A stretch of 64,000 bases of DNA, taken from Kitasatospora sp. NA04385 (GTDB taxonomy: Bacteria > Actinomycetota > Actinomycetes > Streptomycetales > Streptomycetaceae). Location of the stretch: assembly GCF_013364235.1 (NCBI RefSeq), contig NZ_CP054919.1:2501950-2565949 (forward strand), in the 5' to 3' direction. This document shows, in pieces, positions 38,048-48,610 of the stretch. Within the stretch, counting starts at the first letter, position 1. Every line of letters starts with the position of its first letter. A program made the translations under genes and the position numbers. A model generated the notes under the pieces. That model ran no database searches, was not told the DNA's origin, and saw nothing but the letters and a program-made list of their open reading frames with translations.

Positions 38048-38643
38048 CAGGCTGTCTCCTCTCGGCATGGGTGGCGGCGGGACGGTCGGTAAGGCGGTGG
38101 CGTTTACTCCTGGGTTCAACCTCCTTCGCTGCGGTGCTGGTTGGGCGCCCGGGGCCGGGGGCGCGTTGTCGACAGGGCCGAATCCGCATCGCACGGGCGG
38201 CGGCGTTACGAGGCGGCGGGGAGCTCGAATGCCCTGTCCCGCACGGCGGTTGTGCCTGGAGCGAGGCGCTGGTCGTATCGGGTCGGGTCGAGTGGCGGGA
38301 ACTGGTTCCAGGGGCGATCTCCGGATGGTGGAACGGTGTTGTCGTGGCGGCCTCGCCTCGACGGCGGGCCCGGACAGAGCGCGGATGCGGGCGGCGGGGG
38401 CGCCTTCTCCGCAGTGGAGGTGCACGGGCCTCGCTTGGCAGGGCGGCGACCACAGCAGGCCGGTTCTGTGCGCCCGGACGGCAGTCACGGTCTTCGGCCT
38501 CGGGCACGTGGTGCGGCGACTCGATGACGGTTCGGCGGGCGGGCTGGGGCCTCCTCTCTGGGCTTGGGAGAGCGGGGCGGAGCAGTGGGCCAGGCGACCG
38601 GTCGGCCTGGCGAGCGGGTCAGGGGGGTCAAGGGGCCAAGGGG
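38048..38643. other. gene-free gap between comEA and comEC
   Basis: 596 nt without a convincing gene. Several open frames cross it on both strands, but none has typical codon bias, a ribosome site or recognisable protein features. The base composition is more mixed than in the flanking genes, with many GGCGG and GGGCGG runs. In most genomes comEA and comEC lie close together, so this spacing is unusual. It may hold a decayed gene or a long leader for comEC. Confidence 0.5.
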
Positions 38644-39918
38644 TCAGAGAGTCAGGAGCGGCTTGAGGTCCTCGTACTTCCGCGGGCCGATACCCGGGAC
38701 TTGGCGGAGTTGGTCGACGGATTGGAAGGGGCCGTGGGTGAGGCGGTACTGGAGGATGTGCTGGGCCAGGGCGGGCCCCACGCCGGGGAGGGAGTCGAGT
38801 TGGTCGGCACCGGCGTGGTTGAGGCTCACGGGGCCCGTGGGCCCGGCCGGGACCGCTGCGGCGGGGAGGGGGCCGGTGTCCACGAGGATCTGTTCTCCGT
38901 CGGTGAGTGGGCGGGCGAGGTTGAGGAGGCTGGTGTCGGCACCGGGAAGCGGTCCGCCTGCGGCGGCCAGGGCATCCGCGACCCGTGAACCCGCGGGGAG
39001 GGTTCGCAGGCCGGGGTGGGGGACTTTCCCGGCGATGTCGATGACGAGGGGCGGATCGGTCGGTTGGGGTGCCGGTGCTCCTTCCGTGGTCCGGTCGGGG
39101 AGGGCTTCGGCCATGGCGATGGACGGAACGGGAACGGGGTGCGGCCGGCCGAGCCAGAAGTGCTGGACGGCGTAGCCCGTGGCGAGGACGAGCAGGACGG
39201 TCAGGCCGAGCACGGCCCGGCGGTCGAGGGCGAAGGCGGTTGGGAGGCGGAACCGCAGGGGCAATTTCGGCACGGTGGTGTGGGGCGAGACGGCAGGGTT
39301 CGGAGTTGGCGGGGTTTCCGGCAGTGGGTCCGGATCCGATGGCGCGTCGGTTCGGCCTTGGTCTGGGAGACGGGATGCCGAGGGCTGTTTCGGCGAGGCG
39401 GCCTCGCCCGGGGCAGGCGCTCCCCCGGGCGGGTCCCGTTCCGGTGGTGAATCGGCTCTCCCCTGGCCGGGGGCTGCCGCGCGGTCGGTTGCGGAGCCGG
39501 GGCAAGGGCCCGGGTGGGGGCCGTCGGCTCCATCGGCGGCGGATGACTCCGCATCTGCGGAATGTTCGGAGCGTTTGGGCACGCCGTACATCGCCAGGAT
39601 GCGTGCGGCCGACAAAGCCGGCGGCGGGTCGGGGGCTGGCGGCGGGCCCGGATCAGCCGCGTCCTCCGGTTCGGGCGGTTCGGTGCATTCGGTGGACTCG
39701 GTGGCCCGAAGGCTGCCGCAATCGGGTTCCGGCAGTTCGTCCGGGCCGGTCTCCGTGCCGAGCATTGTTCGGGCCGACGGAACAGCGGCGCTTCCGAAGG
39801 CCGGTTCGAAGGGGTCGGAATCGATGGACGGGTCCGCCGGGAAAAGGTGGTCGAGGCGGGCTCGGGCGTTCTCCGCGGTCTGGCGTCGACGGGCCTGGGG
39901 TGTGATGACGGTCCTCAT
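38644..39918 (-). CDS. comEA: ComEA-like DNA-binding protein (helix-hairpin-helix)
   Basis: A 424-residue protein. Residues 1-225 are an unusually long Pro/Asp/Ser-rich disordered cytoplasmic region, followed by a transmembrane helix at about 236-258 (VLGLTVLLVLATGYAVQHFWL). Outside lies an SLBB-like part (IDIAGKVPHPGLRTLPAGSRVADALAAAGG) and the HhH pair that defines ComEA (LNHAGADQLDSLPGVGPALAQHIL, VPGIGPRKYEDL). ComEA binds incoming double-stranded DNA in competent bacteria; streptomycetes are not known to be naturally competent. Two DnaA-box-like sequences lie 53 to 78 nt upstream of the ATG. Confidence 0.9.
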   Translation of the reverse strand: MRTVITPQARRRQTAENARARLDHLFPADPSIDSDPFEPAFGSAAVPSARTMLGTETGPDELPEPDCGSLRATESTECTEPPEPEDAADPGPPPAPDPPPALSAARILAMYGVPKRSEHSADAESSAADGADGPHPGPCPGSATDRAAAPGQGRADSPPERDPPGGAPAPGEAASPKQPSASRLPDQGRTDAPSDPDPLPETPPTPNPAVSPHTTVPKLPLRFRLPTAFALDRRAVLGLTVLLVLATGYAVQHFWLGRPHPVPVPSIAMAEALPDRTTEGAPAPQPTDPPLVIDIAGKVPHPGLRTLPAGSRVADALAAAGGPLPGADTSLLNLARPLTDGEQILVDTGPLPAAAVPAGPTGPVSLNHAGADQLDSLPGVGPALAQHILQYRLTHGPFQSVDQLRQVPGIGPRKYEDLKPLLTL

Positions 39919-39970
39919 GGCGAGGACGTTAGAACGATGCTGACGGTCCGTCCGAGAATTCGTTCGCCCC

Positions 39971-39996
39971 TGTGGACAACTCGGGGTTGTGGATAA
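39971..39996 (-). promoter_or_regulatory. pair of DnaA-box-like sequences
   Basis: The minus strand reads TTGTCCACA (39971-39979) and TTATCCACA (39988-39996), each a perfect DnaA box, in the same direction, with 17 bp between equivalent positions. They lie between comEA (start 39918) and degV (stop 40031). A binding site for DnaA, or DnaA-linked control of comEA, is possible. Confidence 0.6.
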
Positions 39997-40030
39997 CTCT
40001 TGTCGCTCGAACGAGTGATTCCAGTGGGAT

Positions 40031-41011
40031 TCAGTGCGACGAGGCGATGATCGGAGAAACCACCACTGCCAGCAGGCCGGGGCCGACGTGCGCCCCGATG
40101 ACGGCGCCGACCTCGCTGACGTACAGCTCCTTCAGGCCGGGAATCCGCTCCCGCAGCCGCTCCGCCAGCGGTTCGGCCCGGTGCTCGGCGGCCAGGTGGT
40201 GGACGGTGACGTCGACCGGCTGCCGGCCCGCGTACTCGACGGCGATCTCTTCGAGCCGACCGATCGCACGGGAGGCGGTGCGGACCTTCTCCAACGGCTC
40301 GATCCGGCCCCCGGTCAGGTGCAGCAGGGGCTTCACCGCCAGCGCGGAGCCGACCAGGGCCTGGGCGGTGCCGATCCGGCCCCCTCGCCGCAGGTGCTCC
40401 AGGGTGTCGACGTAGAAGAAACCCGCGGTGCGGGCCGCCCGGTCCTCGGCGGCGGCGACCACCAGGTCGAGGTCCGCCTCGACGGTACGGGCACCCGTCC
40501 CGTCGCCCCCGCTGGAACCAGTGGAACCACTGGACCCGCTGGAACCCGCAACGGCCTCCGCGCCAGCGGTGGGTCCCGAGTCGGCGTGCGCCGCGTCCAG
40601 CACCTCGGCCGATTCGGCGGCGGCGAGGACGCAGCTGCCCAACGCCATGCCGACGAGCCGGCTGTCGACCACCCGGACCGGGATCGATACGGCCGAGGCC
40701 GCCAGCCGGGCCGCCTCGGCGGTGCCGGAGAGCTCGGCCGACAGGTGGATCGAGACGATGCCGCGCGCACCGGCCTCGGCGGCCGCCCGGTAGGCGGCGG
40801 CGAAGGTCTCGGGGCTGGGCCGGGAGGTCGTCACCCGCTGCTTGGCGCGCAGGGCCTCGGCCACGTCCTTCGGAGAGATCTCGACGCCTTCCGCGAAGAC
40901 CTCGTCACCGACCGCGACGCTGAGCGGCACCACCCGGATGCGGTGCCGGTCCACCGCCTCCTGAGGCAGATACGCGGTGGAATCCGTGACAAGTGCGAGG
41001 TGGCCGGGCAT
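40031..41011 (-). CDS. DegV family fatty-acid-binding protein
   Basis: A 326-residue DegV protein. The family binds fatty acids and in some bacteria feeds a fatty-acid kinase (FakB). The N-terminal LALVTDSTAYLPQEAV and VTTSRPSPETFAAAYR stretches are typical, as are SIHLSAELSGT and GGRIGTAQALVGSALAVKPLLHL. Residues about 143-176 are a Gly/Ser/Thr-rich insertion (AGSSGSSGSTGSSGGDG) that breaks the second half of the fold and is not normally present. ATG at 41011 is used, although no strong ribosome site is visible. Which fatty acid it binds is unknown. Confidence 0.9.
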   Translation of the reverse strand: MPGHLALVTDSTAYLPQEAVDRHRIRVVPLSVAVGDEVFAEGVEISPKDVAEALRAKQRVTTSRPSPETFAAAYRAAAEAGARGIVSIHLSAELSGTAEAARLAASAVSIPVRVVDSRLVGMALGSCVLAAAESAEVLDAAHADSGPTAGAEAVAGSSGSSGSTGSSGGDGTGARTVEADLDLVVAAAEDRAARTAGFFYVDTLEHLRRGGRIGTAQALVGSALAVKPLLHLTGGRIEPLEKVRTASRAIGRLEEIAVEYAGRQPVDVTVHHLAAEHRAEPLAERLRERIPGLKELYVSEVGAVIGAHVGPGLLAVVVSPIIASSH

Positions 41012-41129
41012 GAGCCGGAGGTTACCCGCCACCGGGCCGGGATGACAGCGCTCGGCATTCGCTGGTTTGGCCCCGAATGCGCCGGGTAACTTCTCCGAGC
41101 ACGAAGAGCAACCGTCCGATGACGCGGGG

Positions 41130-41924
41130 TCAGGGGCGGTTGGGTCCCGCGGGGTTCGGCTTGCGGAGACGGTCGGCGAGGCGGGAGAGCGGCTCGGCGG
41201 CCAGTCCGAGCAGTTCCTCGGCGCTGCTCGGCCGGGCGGAGCCGAGCCCCTTCCGGCGATCGGCCGGCTGCTCCGCGGAGGCAGCGGAAGCGGCGGAGGC
41301 AGCGGAAGCGGCGGAGGCAGCCGAGGAAGCGGTGCCCGGGGAGTCCGCGCCATCGGCGGCAGCGGGCTCGGCGGGGGTCCAGTGGCGCAGGGCTCCGGCC
41401 TCGTCCTGGCACTCCTTTCCGAGGCGGGCGAGTTCGTCGTCGGCGAAGCGGCGCATCCGGTCCTGAGCGGCCCAGCGCAGGGAGTCCGCGGAGTGGGTGA
41501 TCCGCTCGGTGCGCTCGCGCAGCTCGGGAAGCTTGGCGGTGACCCGGTCGTTCGTCGGCTCGCGTTCCAGCATCCGGAGTTCGGCGTCGAGTTCCGCCGC
41601 GTGCGAGTCGAGGCGGGTGAGCAGCTGGAGGGCGTCCGCGAGCTGGCCGTCCTGCGGCAGGCCGCTCTGCAGTACCTGTCGGGTGGAGTCCAACGCGGTG
41701 CGCAGGGACAGCCGGAGGGCGGCGATCCGGCCCTGCTCGCCGGGCCTGGCGAAGCTCTTCGCCTTCAGGGCCGCGTTCTCCATCGCCCGCTGCGCGTTGG
41801 CGCTGTGCCGGTCGACCTTGGCCGCCACCGACTTCGCCGCCTTCACCGTTCCGACCACGGCCATCACCAGCAGCGTCACCCCGAACAGCGCGACCAGAGC
41901 AATCACCACACCGAGCGCTTCCAT
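41130..41924 (-). CDS. membrane-anchored coiled protein with Ala/Ser repeats
   Basis: A 264-residue protein. An N-terminal transmembrane helix (residues about 4-27) is followed by a long helical region (30-180), probably coiled coil, rich in Leu, Ala, Glu and Arg. Residues 199-217 are a pure (ASA)n repeat. A short C-terminal helix (SSAEELLGLAAEPLSRLADRLRKP) ends the protein. No known family. ATG at 41924 was chosen because GGTGGG lies just upstream. Its position after leuS and before degV on the same strand suggests nothing specific. Confidence 0.72.
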   Translation of the reverse strand: MEALGVVIALVALFGVTLLVMAVVGTVKAAKSVAAKVDRHSANAQRAMENAALKAKSFARPGEQGRIAALRLSLRTALDSTRQVLQSGLPQDGQLADALQLLTRLDSHAAELDAELRMLEREPTNDRVTAKLPELRERTERITHSADSLRWAAQDRMRRFADDELARLGKECQDEAGALRHWTPAEPAAADGADSPGTASSAASAASAASAASAASAEQPADRRKGLGSARPSSAEELLGLAAEPLSRLADRLRKPNPAGPNRP

Positions 41925-42284
41925 CGGGAGCCCACCTTCCGCCCGTGACCGGCCCTGGACCGCCGGGTGCGGTCCGCTTGTCCGCCGGACTTCCACCGTA
42001 GCCCGGAGCGGCGCTCGAGAGCAGTCCGCGGGCGCCCCTCGCACCCGAGATCAGGGACAGCTCAGGGATGTCCCCAAGCGATCTCCCCGAGATCTCAGAG
42101 ATCCCACGACGCATTCGCACGAGGAACCACGAAGAACGGAGCCACCTTGTTCGCCTTCCTCCGACTCCCCCACGCCCTGGCCCGACCGCCCTTCCGGCAG
42201 CGACCGGGGACGGCGAAGGGCCGGCCGCCCCGTGACGGGGACGACCGGCCCTGCCTGGCCGACGGCGCGTCGGCCGGGGTCACG

Positions 42285-45158
<2,874 letters not shown>

Positions 45159-45213
45159 GGTCCTTCAGGCTCCATCGTCATCAGTCAGCGAACAGGCCGT
45201 AGAAAGCAGAAAG

Positions 45214-45230
45214 CCCCTCCTCAGGAGGGG
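45214..45230 (-). terminator. leuS leader terminator-like hairpin (attenuator)
   Basis: CCCCTCC and GGAGGGG form a 7-bp stem with a 3-nt loop. On the leuS strand it is followed by CTTTCTGCTTTCT, a pyrimidine-rich tail with scattered Ts. Upstream, AGCCGG (minus 45281-45276), CCGGCT (45260-45255) and GGCCGG (45250-45245) can pair in alternative ways: 1 with 2, or 2 with 3. This is the arrangement expected of a transcription attenuator controlled by ribosome stalling. Confidence 0.75.
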
Positions 45231-45266
45231 ACGCCACGCCGACTCCGGCCATCAAGCCGGTCCTGG

Positions 45267-45305
45267 TCAGCGCGGCCGGCTAAGAAGCAGGCGCACAGTT
45301 CGCAT
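45267..45305 (-). CDS. leucine-rich leader peptide upstream of leuS
   Basis: A 12-residue frame MRTVRLLLSRPR, ATG at 45305 and TGA at 45267. Three leucine codons follow each other, CTG-CTT-CTT, and the next codon AGC is the same as in the leuA leader. The peptide ends 108 nt before leuS, and a terminator-like hairpin lies between. From memory, such leuS attenuators have been predicted in some Streptomyces. TACCCT (complement of 45312-45317) lies only 6 nt before the ATG, so the mRNA may be nearly leaderless; no Shine-Dalgarno is visible. Confidence 0.8.
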   Translation of the reverse strand: MRTVRLLLSRPR

Positions 45306-45446
45306 GGGCTCAGGGTACCGCACCCCCTCAACCCCCTTTCGCCTCACCGCGTCAACCCCCCGCCCGCGCCCACACCCCTGCCCACCCCGCCCGGCTCGTC
45401 CCGCCGACCCGGCCAGTCCGCCGTGCCCGCCCGGTCCGGTCCCGGG

Positions 45447-46739
45447 CTACGCCTCCGCACGCATCGCGGTGTCGAAGTCCCGCAGGGCCCGGGCCACCCG
45501 CGCCGACTGCATGCCGGCCGCGAGCATCCGGGCCCGGTCGGCGGTCCGCTCGGCCTCGGCCCGTTCGCCGGTACGGCGGTAGGAGTCGGCGAGGCGCACC
45601 ATCAGCAGCGCCTTGGCCCTGGCCCGCTCCACCGAGAGGGCCTCGATCGAGGCCAGCAGCAGGCTGCGGGCCTGCTCGTGCTCCCCGAGCAGCAGGTACC
45701 CCTCACCGACCATCCCCTCCAGGTCGGCCCGCTCCTGGGCGTGCCCGTCCACGCCCTCCAGCACCCGGAACGCCCGCTCGGCGACGGCCTCCGCGCTGAT
45801 CTGCTCCCCCTTGCGGCCGTGCGCCCGGGCGATCCGCCCCAGCTGCAGGGCCCGCTCACGCGGCGTCAGCACGGCGTCGGCGGCGCGCAGCGCGGTGGAG
45901 AGCATCGCCACCGGGTCGAGCCCCCGGCCGCCGGAGTTGTACGTCGCCTGGACGGCGAGGCAACCGACCACGCCGACGCCGAGCCGGGGGTCGCCCGAGA
46001 CGTGGGCGGCCCGCAGGGCGGCGACGAAGGCCCGCTGGGCGGCGGCGTCGTTGCCCATGTCGTAGTTGGCCCAGCCGACCAGCCGGGCCAGCCGGCTGGC
46101 CGCCCCGTACAGTTCCCGGCCGAGCGGCTCGTCGTAGCTGCCGAGCTCCAACAGCTTGCCGACCATGGCGAGTTCCGCCTTGGCCAGGTCGAGGATCAGG
46201 CCGCCGCCGTAGGCGCGTTCCAGGCGCTGCTTGGATTCGTAGGACAGCCGAAGGTCGGCCAGTTGCTCGGGGGCGATCCGCAGCGCGCCCTCCCCGCCGG
46301 TGACCGCCGGGGGCGGGGAGGCCCAGTGCCGGGCCGCCTGTTCCAGCTCGTCGCCGCGGAACAGGTCGGTCAGGCGCACCGGGGCGCCGTCGGCGCCCGC
46401 CTCGCGGAGCGCGGTCTGCGCGGTGTCGGCGGTCCACGGGTCGGTCAGCAGCCGGGGCGAGAGCATCTTCGCGCCCCGGTGGGAGCCCATCTGCCCCCAG
46501 AGCTGCTCGTAGGTGACCGCGATGCCGACGCTGCGGCCCAGCACCTCGCAGACGGTCTGATCGTGCGGCGAACGCGGCACCATGCCCCGGTCGCGCCACT
46601 TGTACGGTGCGGTGGAACTGATCGCCATGCCGGCCGGGAGCACCGCGTTCACCTCGCGGGCCAGCCGCTCCGGGCTCCAGCCGAGCTGGTGGAGTATCCG
46701 GGCGAGTTCGTCGTTCCGTTTTCGCACCAGGTCGGCCAT
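45447..46739 (-). CDS. TPR-type regulatory protein
   Basis: A 430-residue cytoplasmic protein. The N-terminal 75 residues look like a helix-turn-helix of the type that reads RNDELARILHQLGWSPERLAREVNAVL and later WRDRGMVPRSPHDQTVCEVLGR. The C-terminal half (about 210-425) is Ala/Leu/Arg-rich and helical with TPR-like repeats. This layout is seen in NsdA-like and other Streptomyces development and antibiotic regulators; the exact subfamily is not clear. The start is ATG at 46739. It lies beside the tRNA-Ala cluster, 92 nt away. Confidence 0.8.
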   Translation of the reverse strand: MADLVRKRNDELARILHQLGWSPERLAREVNAVLPAGMAISSTAPYKWRDRGMVPRSPHDQTVCEVLGRSVGIAVTYEQLWGQMGSHRGAKMLSPRLLTDPWTADTAQTALREAGADGAPVRLTDLFRGDELEQAARHWASPPPAVTGGEGALRIAPEQLADLRLSYESKQRLERAYGGGLILDLAKAELAMVGKLLELGSYDEPLGRELYGAASRLARLVGWANYDMGNDAAAQRAFVAALRAAHVSGDPRLGVGVVGCLAVQATYNSGGRGLDPVAMLSTALRAADAVLTPRERALQLGRIARAHGRKGEQISAEAVAERAFRVLEGVDGHAQERADLEGMVGEGYLLLGEHEQARSLLLASIEALSVERARAKALLMVRLADSYRRTGERAEAERTADRARMLAAGMQSARVARALRDFDTAMRAEA

Positions 46740-46831
46740 GGCACGACCGTAGCGGCCCCGCGCCCCGCTCGGCAGCGAAGTCCGGTGAACGGCCGAAGGC
46801 CGCCCCTCGCGGGACGGCCTTCGGACTGCTG

Positions 46832-46904
46832 TGGAGCTAAGGAGAATCGAACTCCTGACCTATTGCATGCCATGCAATCGCTCTACCAACTGAGCTATAG
46901 CCCC
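46832..46904 (-). tRNA. tRNA-Ala (anticodon GGC), copy 1
   Basis: 73 nt from GGGGCTATAGCTCAG to the discriminator A. Acceptor stem GGGGCTA/TAGCTCC, anticodon stem ATTGC/GCAAT around loop ATGGCAT (anticodon GGC, decoding GCC/GCU), T-arm GTTCGATTC. CCA is not encoded. Identical to the two copies that follow. Confidence 0.96.
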
Positions 46905-47104
46905 ATGCTTTTGCTGCTGTCACCTGCGGTTTCCCTTGGCGACATCGACAACTGTACACGGTCGGCGGCCCCGGCCCTAATCCGTTCCGGAGCGCCCGCA
47001 GCACCCGCAGCGACCGCGACCCGAGCCCCGGCCCGCCCCGGGCCCGGCCCCGAAAACACCGAAGACCGCCACCCTGTTCGGGCGGCGGCCTCGCGGAACT
47101 GCTG

Positions 47105-47177
47105 TGGAGCTAAGGAGAATCGAACTCCTGACCTATTGCATGCCATGCAATCGCTCTACCAACTGAGCTATAGCCCC
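47105..47177 (-). tRNA. tRNA-Ala (anticodon GGC), copy 2
   Basis: 73 nt, the same sequence as copy 1, with anticodon GGC in loop ATGGCAT. It is separated from copy 1 by 200 nt that contain no gene I can see. CCA is not encoded. Confidence 0.96.
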
Positions 47178-47215
47178 GCGACACTGACGACCACTCACGG
47201 ACCACCGGTGCGGAG

Positions 47216-47288
47216 TGGAGCTAAGGAGAATCGAACTCCTGACCTATTGCATGCCATGCAATCGCTCTACCAACTGAGCTATAGCCCC
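47216..47288 (-). tRNA. tRNA-Ala (anticodon GGC), copy 3
   Basis: 73 nt, the same sequence as the other two copies, 38 nt from copy 2. The short gap suggests that at least copies 2 and 3 are processed from one precursor. Copy 3 would be transcribed first from the side of the phosphatase gene only if that transcript reads through. Confidence 0.96.
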
Positions 47289-47396
47289 GCAGTTCCGCGA
47301 CTCCCGCCCCCGGTTTCCCGTCTGCGTTCCTCGCTGCGAACGAGGAAGACTCTAGCTGGTCAGAGCCGGAACTGTGAAATCCGGGTCGGTCGGCCG

Positions 47397-48044
47397 TCAG
47401 CTCTCGTCGCCGATGACCGGCTGCGGCAGCGTGCCCGCGTTGTGCTCCAGCAGTCGCCAGCCCCGCGAGTCCTGGCCGAGGACCGACCAGCAGCAGTTGG
47501 AGAGGCCGCCGAAGCGCTCCCACGACTGCGGCTCGAAGCCCAGCATCCGGCCGATCATCGTGCGGATGGTGCCGCCGTGGCTGACCACGACCAGGGTGCC
47601 GTTCTCCGGCAGCTTCTCCGCCGCGTCCAGCACCACCGGGACGGACCGGTCGGCCACCTCCGTGGCCAGCTCGCCGCCGCCGCGCCGCACCAGCTCGCCC
47701 TTCGCCCACGCCTCGTACTGCTGCGGGTAGCGGGCCTGGATCTCAGTCTTGGTGAGCCCCTGCCACTCCCCCGCGTAGGCCTCCCGCAGGCCCTCGTGGT
47801 GGTGCACCTCCAGGCCGGTGAGCTCGGCGAGCTCGGCGGCGGTGCGCCGGGCCCGCTGCAGGTCGGAGGAGATCAGCAGGTCGGGCCGGAGCCCGGCGAG
47901 CAGCCGGGCCGCCCGCTGGGCCTGGAAGACGCCCTGGTCGGTGAGCTCGATGTCCGTGGTGCCCTGGAACCTCGATTCGAGGTTCCAGGAGGTCTGGCCG
48001 TGCCGCCAGAAGACGATGCGCGGCCAGGCCCCGGCGCGGCTCAG
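47397..48044 (-). CDS. histidine phosphatase (phosphoglycerate-mutase-like)
   Basis: A 215-residue enzyme with the branch-1 histidine phosphatase motif FWRHGQTSWN at the N-terminus; the His of RHG is the phospho-acceptor. Other motifs: SDLQRARRTAAELAELTG, the EAYAGEWQG acid stretch, and VVSHGGTIRTMIGRMLG with the second catalytic His. No ATG, GTG or TTG lies near the expected start. The best candidate is CTG at 48044, overlapping the rsfS stop in a CTGA arrangement, where relatives have ATG or GTG. The substrate cannot be told; homologues in Streptomyces are annotated as phosphoglycerate mutase-like. Confidence 0.88.
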   Translation of the reverse strand: MSRAGAWPRIVFWRHGQTSWNLESRFQGTTDIELTDQGVFQAQRAARLLAGLRPDLLISSDLQRARRTAAELAELTGLEVHHHEGLREAYAGEWQGLTKTEIQARYPQQYEAWAKGELVRRGGGELATEVADRSVPVVLDAAEKLPENGTLVVVSHGGTIRTMIGRMLGFEPQSWERFGGLSNCCWSVLGQDSRGWRLLEHNAGTLPQPVIGDES

Positions 48045-48478
48045 AGGTCGCCCCCGGAGACGGCGTTGCCGGCCGCGTCGGTGACGGCGTTCTCCGGCCG
48101 GTTGCGGGTGGCCAGCGCGTCCTCGGGGATCGGCAGCTCGGGGCAGTCCTTCCACAGGCGGTCGAGCGAGTAGAAGGAGCGCTCCTCGGAGTGCTGGACG
48201 TGCACCACGATGTCCAGGTAGTCGAGCAGGATCCAACGGCCCTCGCGCTCGCCCTCCCGGCGCACCGGCTTGACGTCGAGCTTCTCGCGCAGTTGGTCCT
48301 CGATCTCCTCCGCGATCGCCCGCACCTGGCGGTCGTTGGCGGCGGAGGCGATCAGGAAGGCGTCGGTGATCGACAGCACCTCGCTGACGTCGAAGGCGAT
48401 GATGTCGTGCGCCAGCTTGTCGGCCGCCGCCTGCGCGGCGACGGTGATGAGTTCCTGGCTTCGGTCGGTGACGGTCAC
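48041..48478 (-). CDS. rsfS: ribosomal silencing factor RsfS
   Basis: Binds ribosomal protein L14 and blocks subunit joining when nutrients are low. The 145-residue protein carries the family core DIIAFDVSEVLSITDAFLIASAANDRQVRAIAEEIEDQLRE and ILLDYLDIVVHVQHSEERSFYSLDRLW. A polar tail of about 35 residues follows. The start is GTG at 48478. Overlap with the phosphatase start suggests translational coupling. nadD and the LCP gene lie upstream; nadD-rsfS is a widely conserved pair. Confidence 0.96.
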   Translation of the reverse strand: MTVTDRSQELITVAAQAAADKLAHDIIAFDVSEVLSITDAFLIASAANDRQVRAIAEEIEDQLREKLDVKPVRREGEREGRWILLDYLDIVVHVQHSEERSFYSLDRLWKDCPELPIPEDALATRNRPENAVTDAAGNAVSGGDL

Positions 48479-48610
48479 GATGCTCTTCCGGATCGGCTGT
48501 GGGGATACCCTCCCAGGATCTCACGAACGCGACGGAGCCCCCGAGCGTTTTCCGCCCGGGGGCCCCGATCACGGCTGCGGGCCGCGGCCGACCCGCCGCC
48601 ACCGCTTCTG

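Noticed and set aside
38141..38527. Possible genes in the comEA-comEC gap
   Set aside because: Frames on both strands lack codon bias, start signals and known features.
45159..45310. T-box riboswitch for leuS
   Set aside because: No T-box core or specifier loop is visible; a short leucine-rich peptide and terminator explain the leader better.
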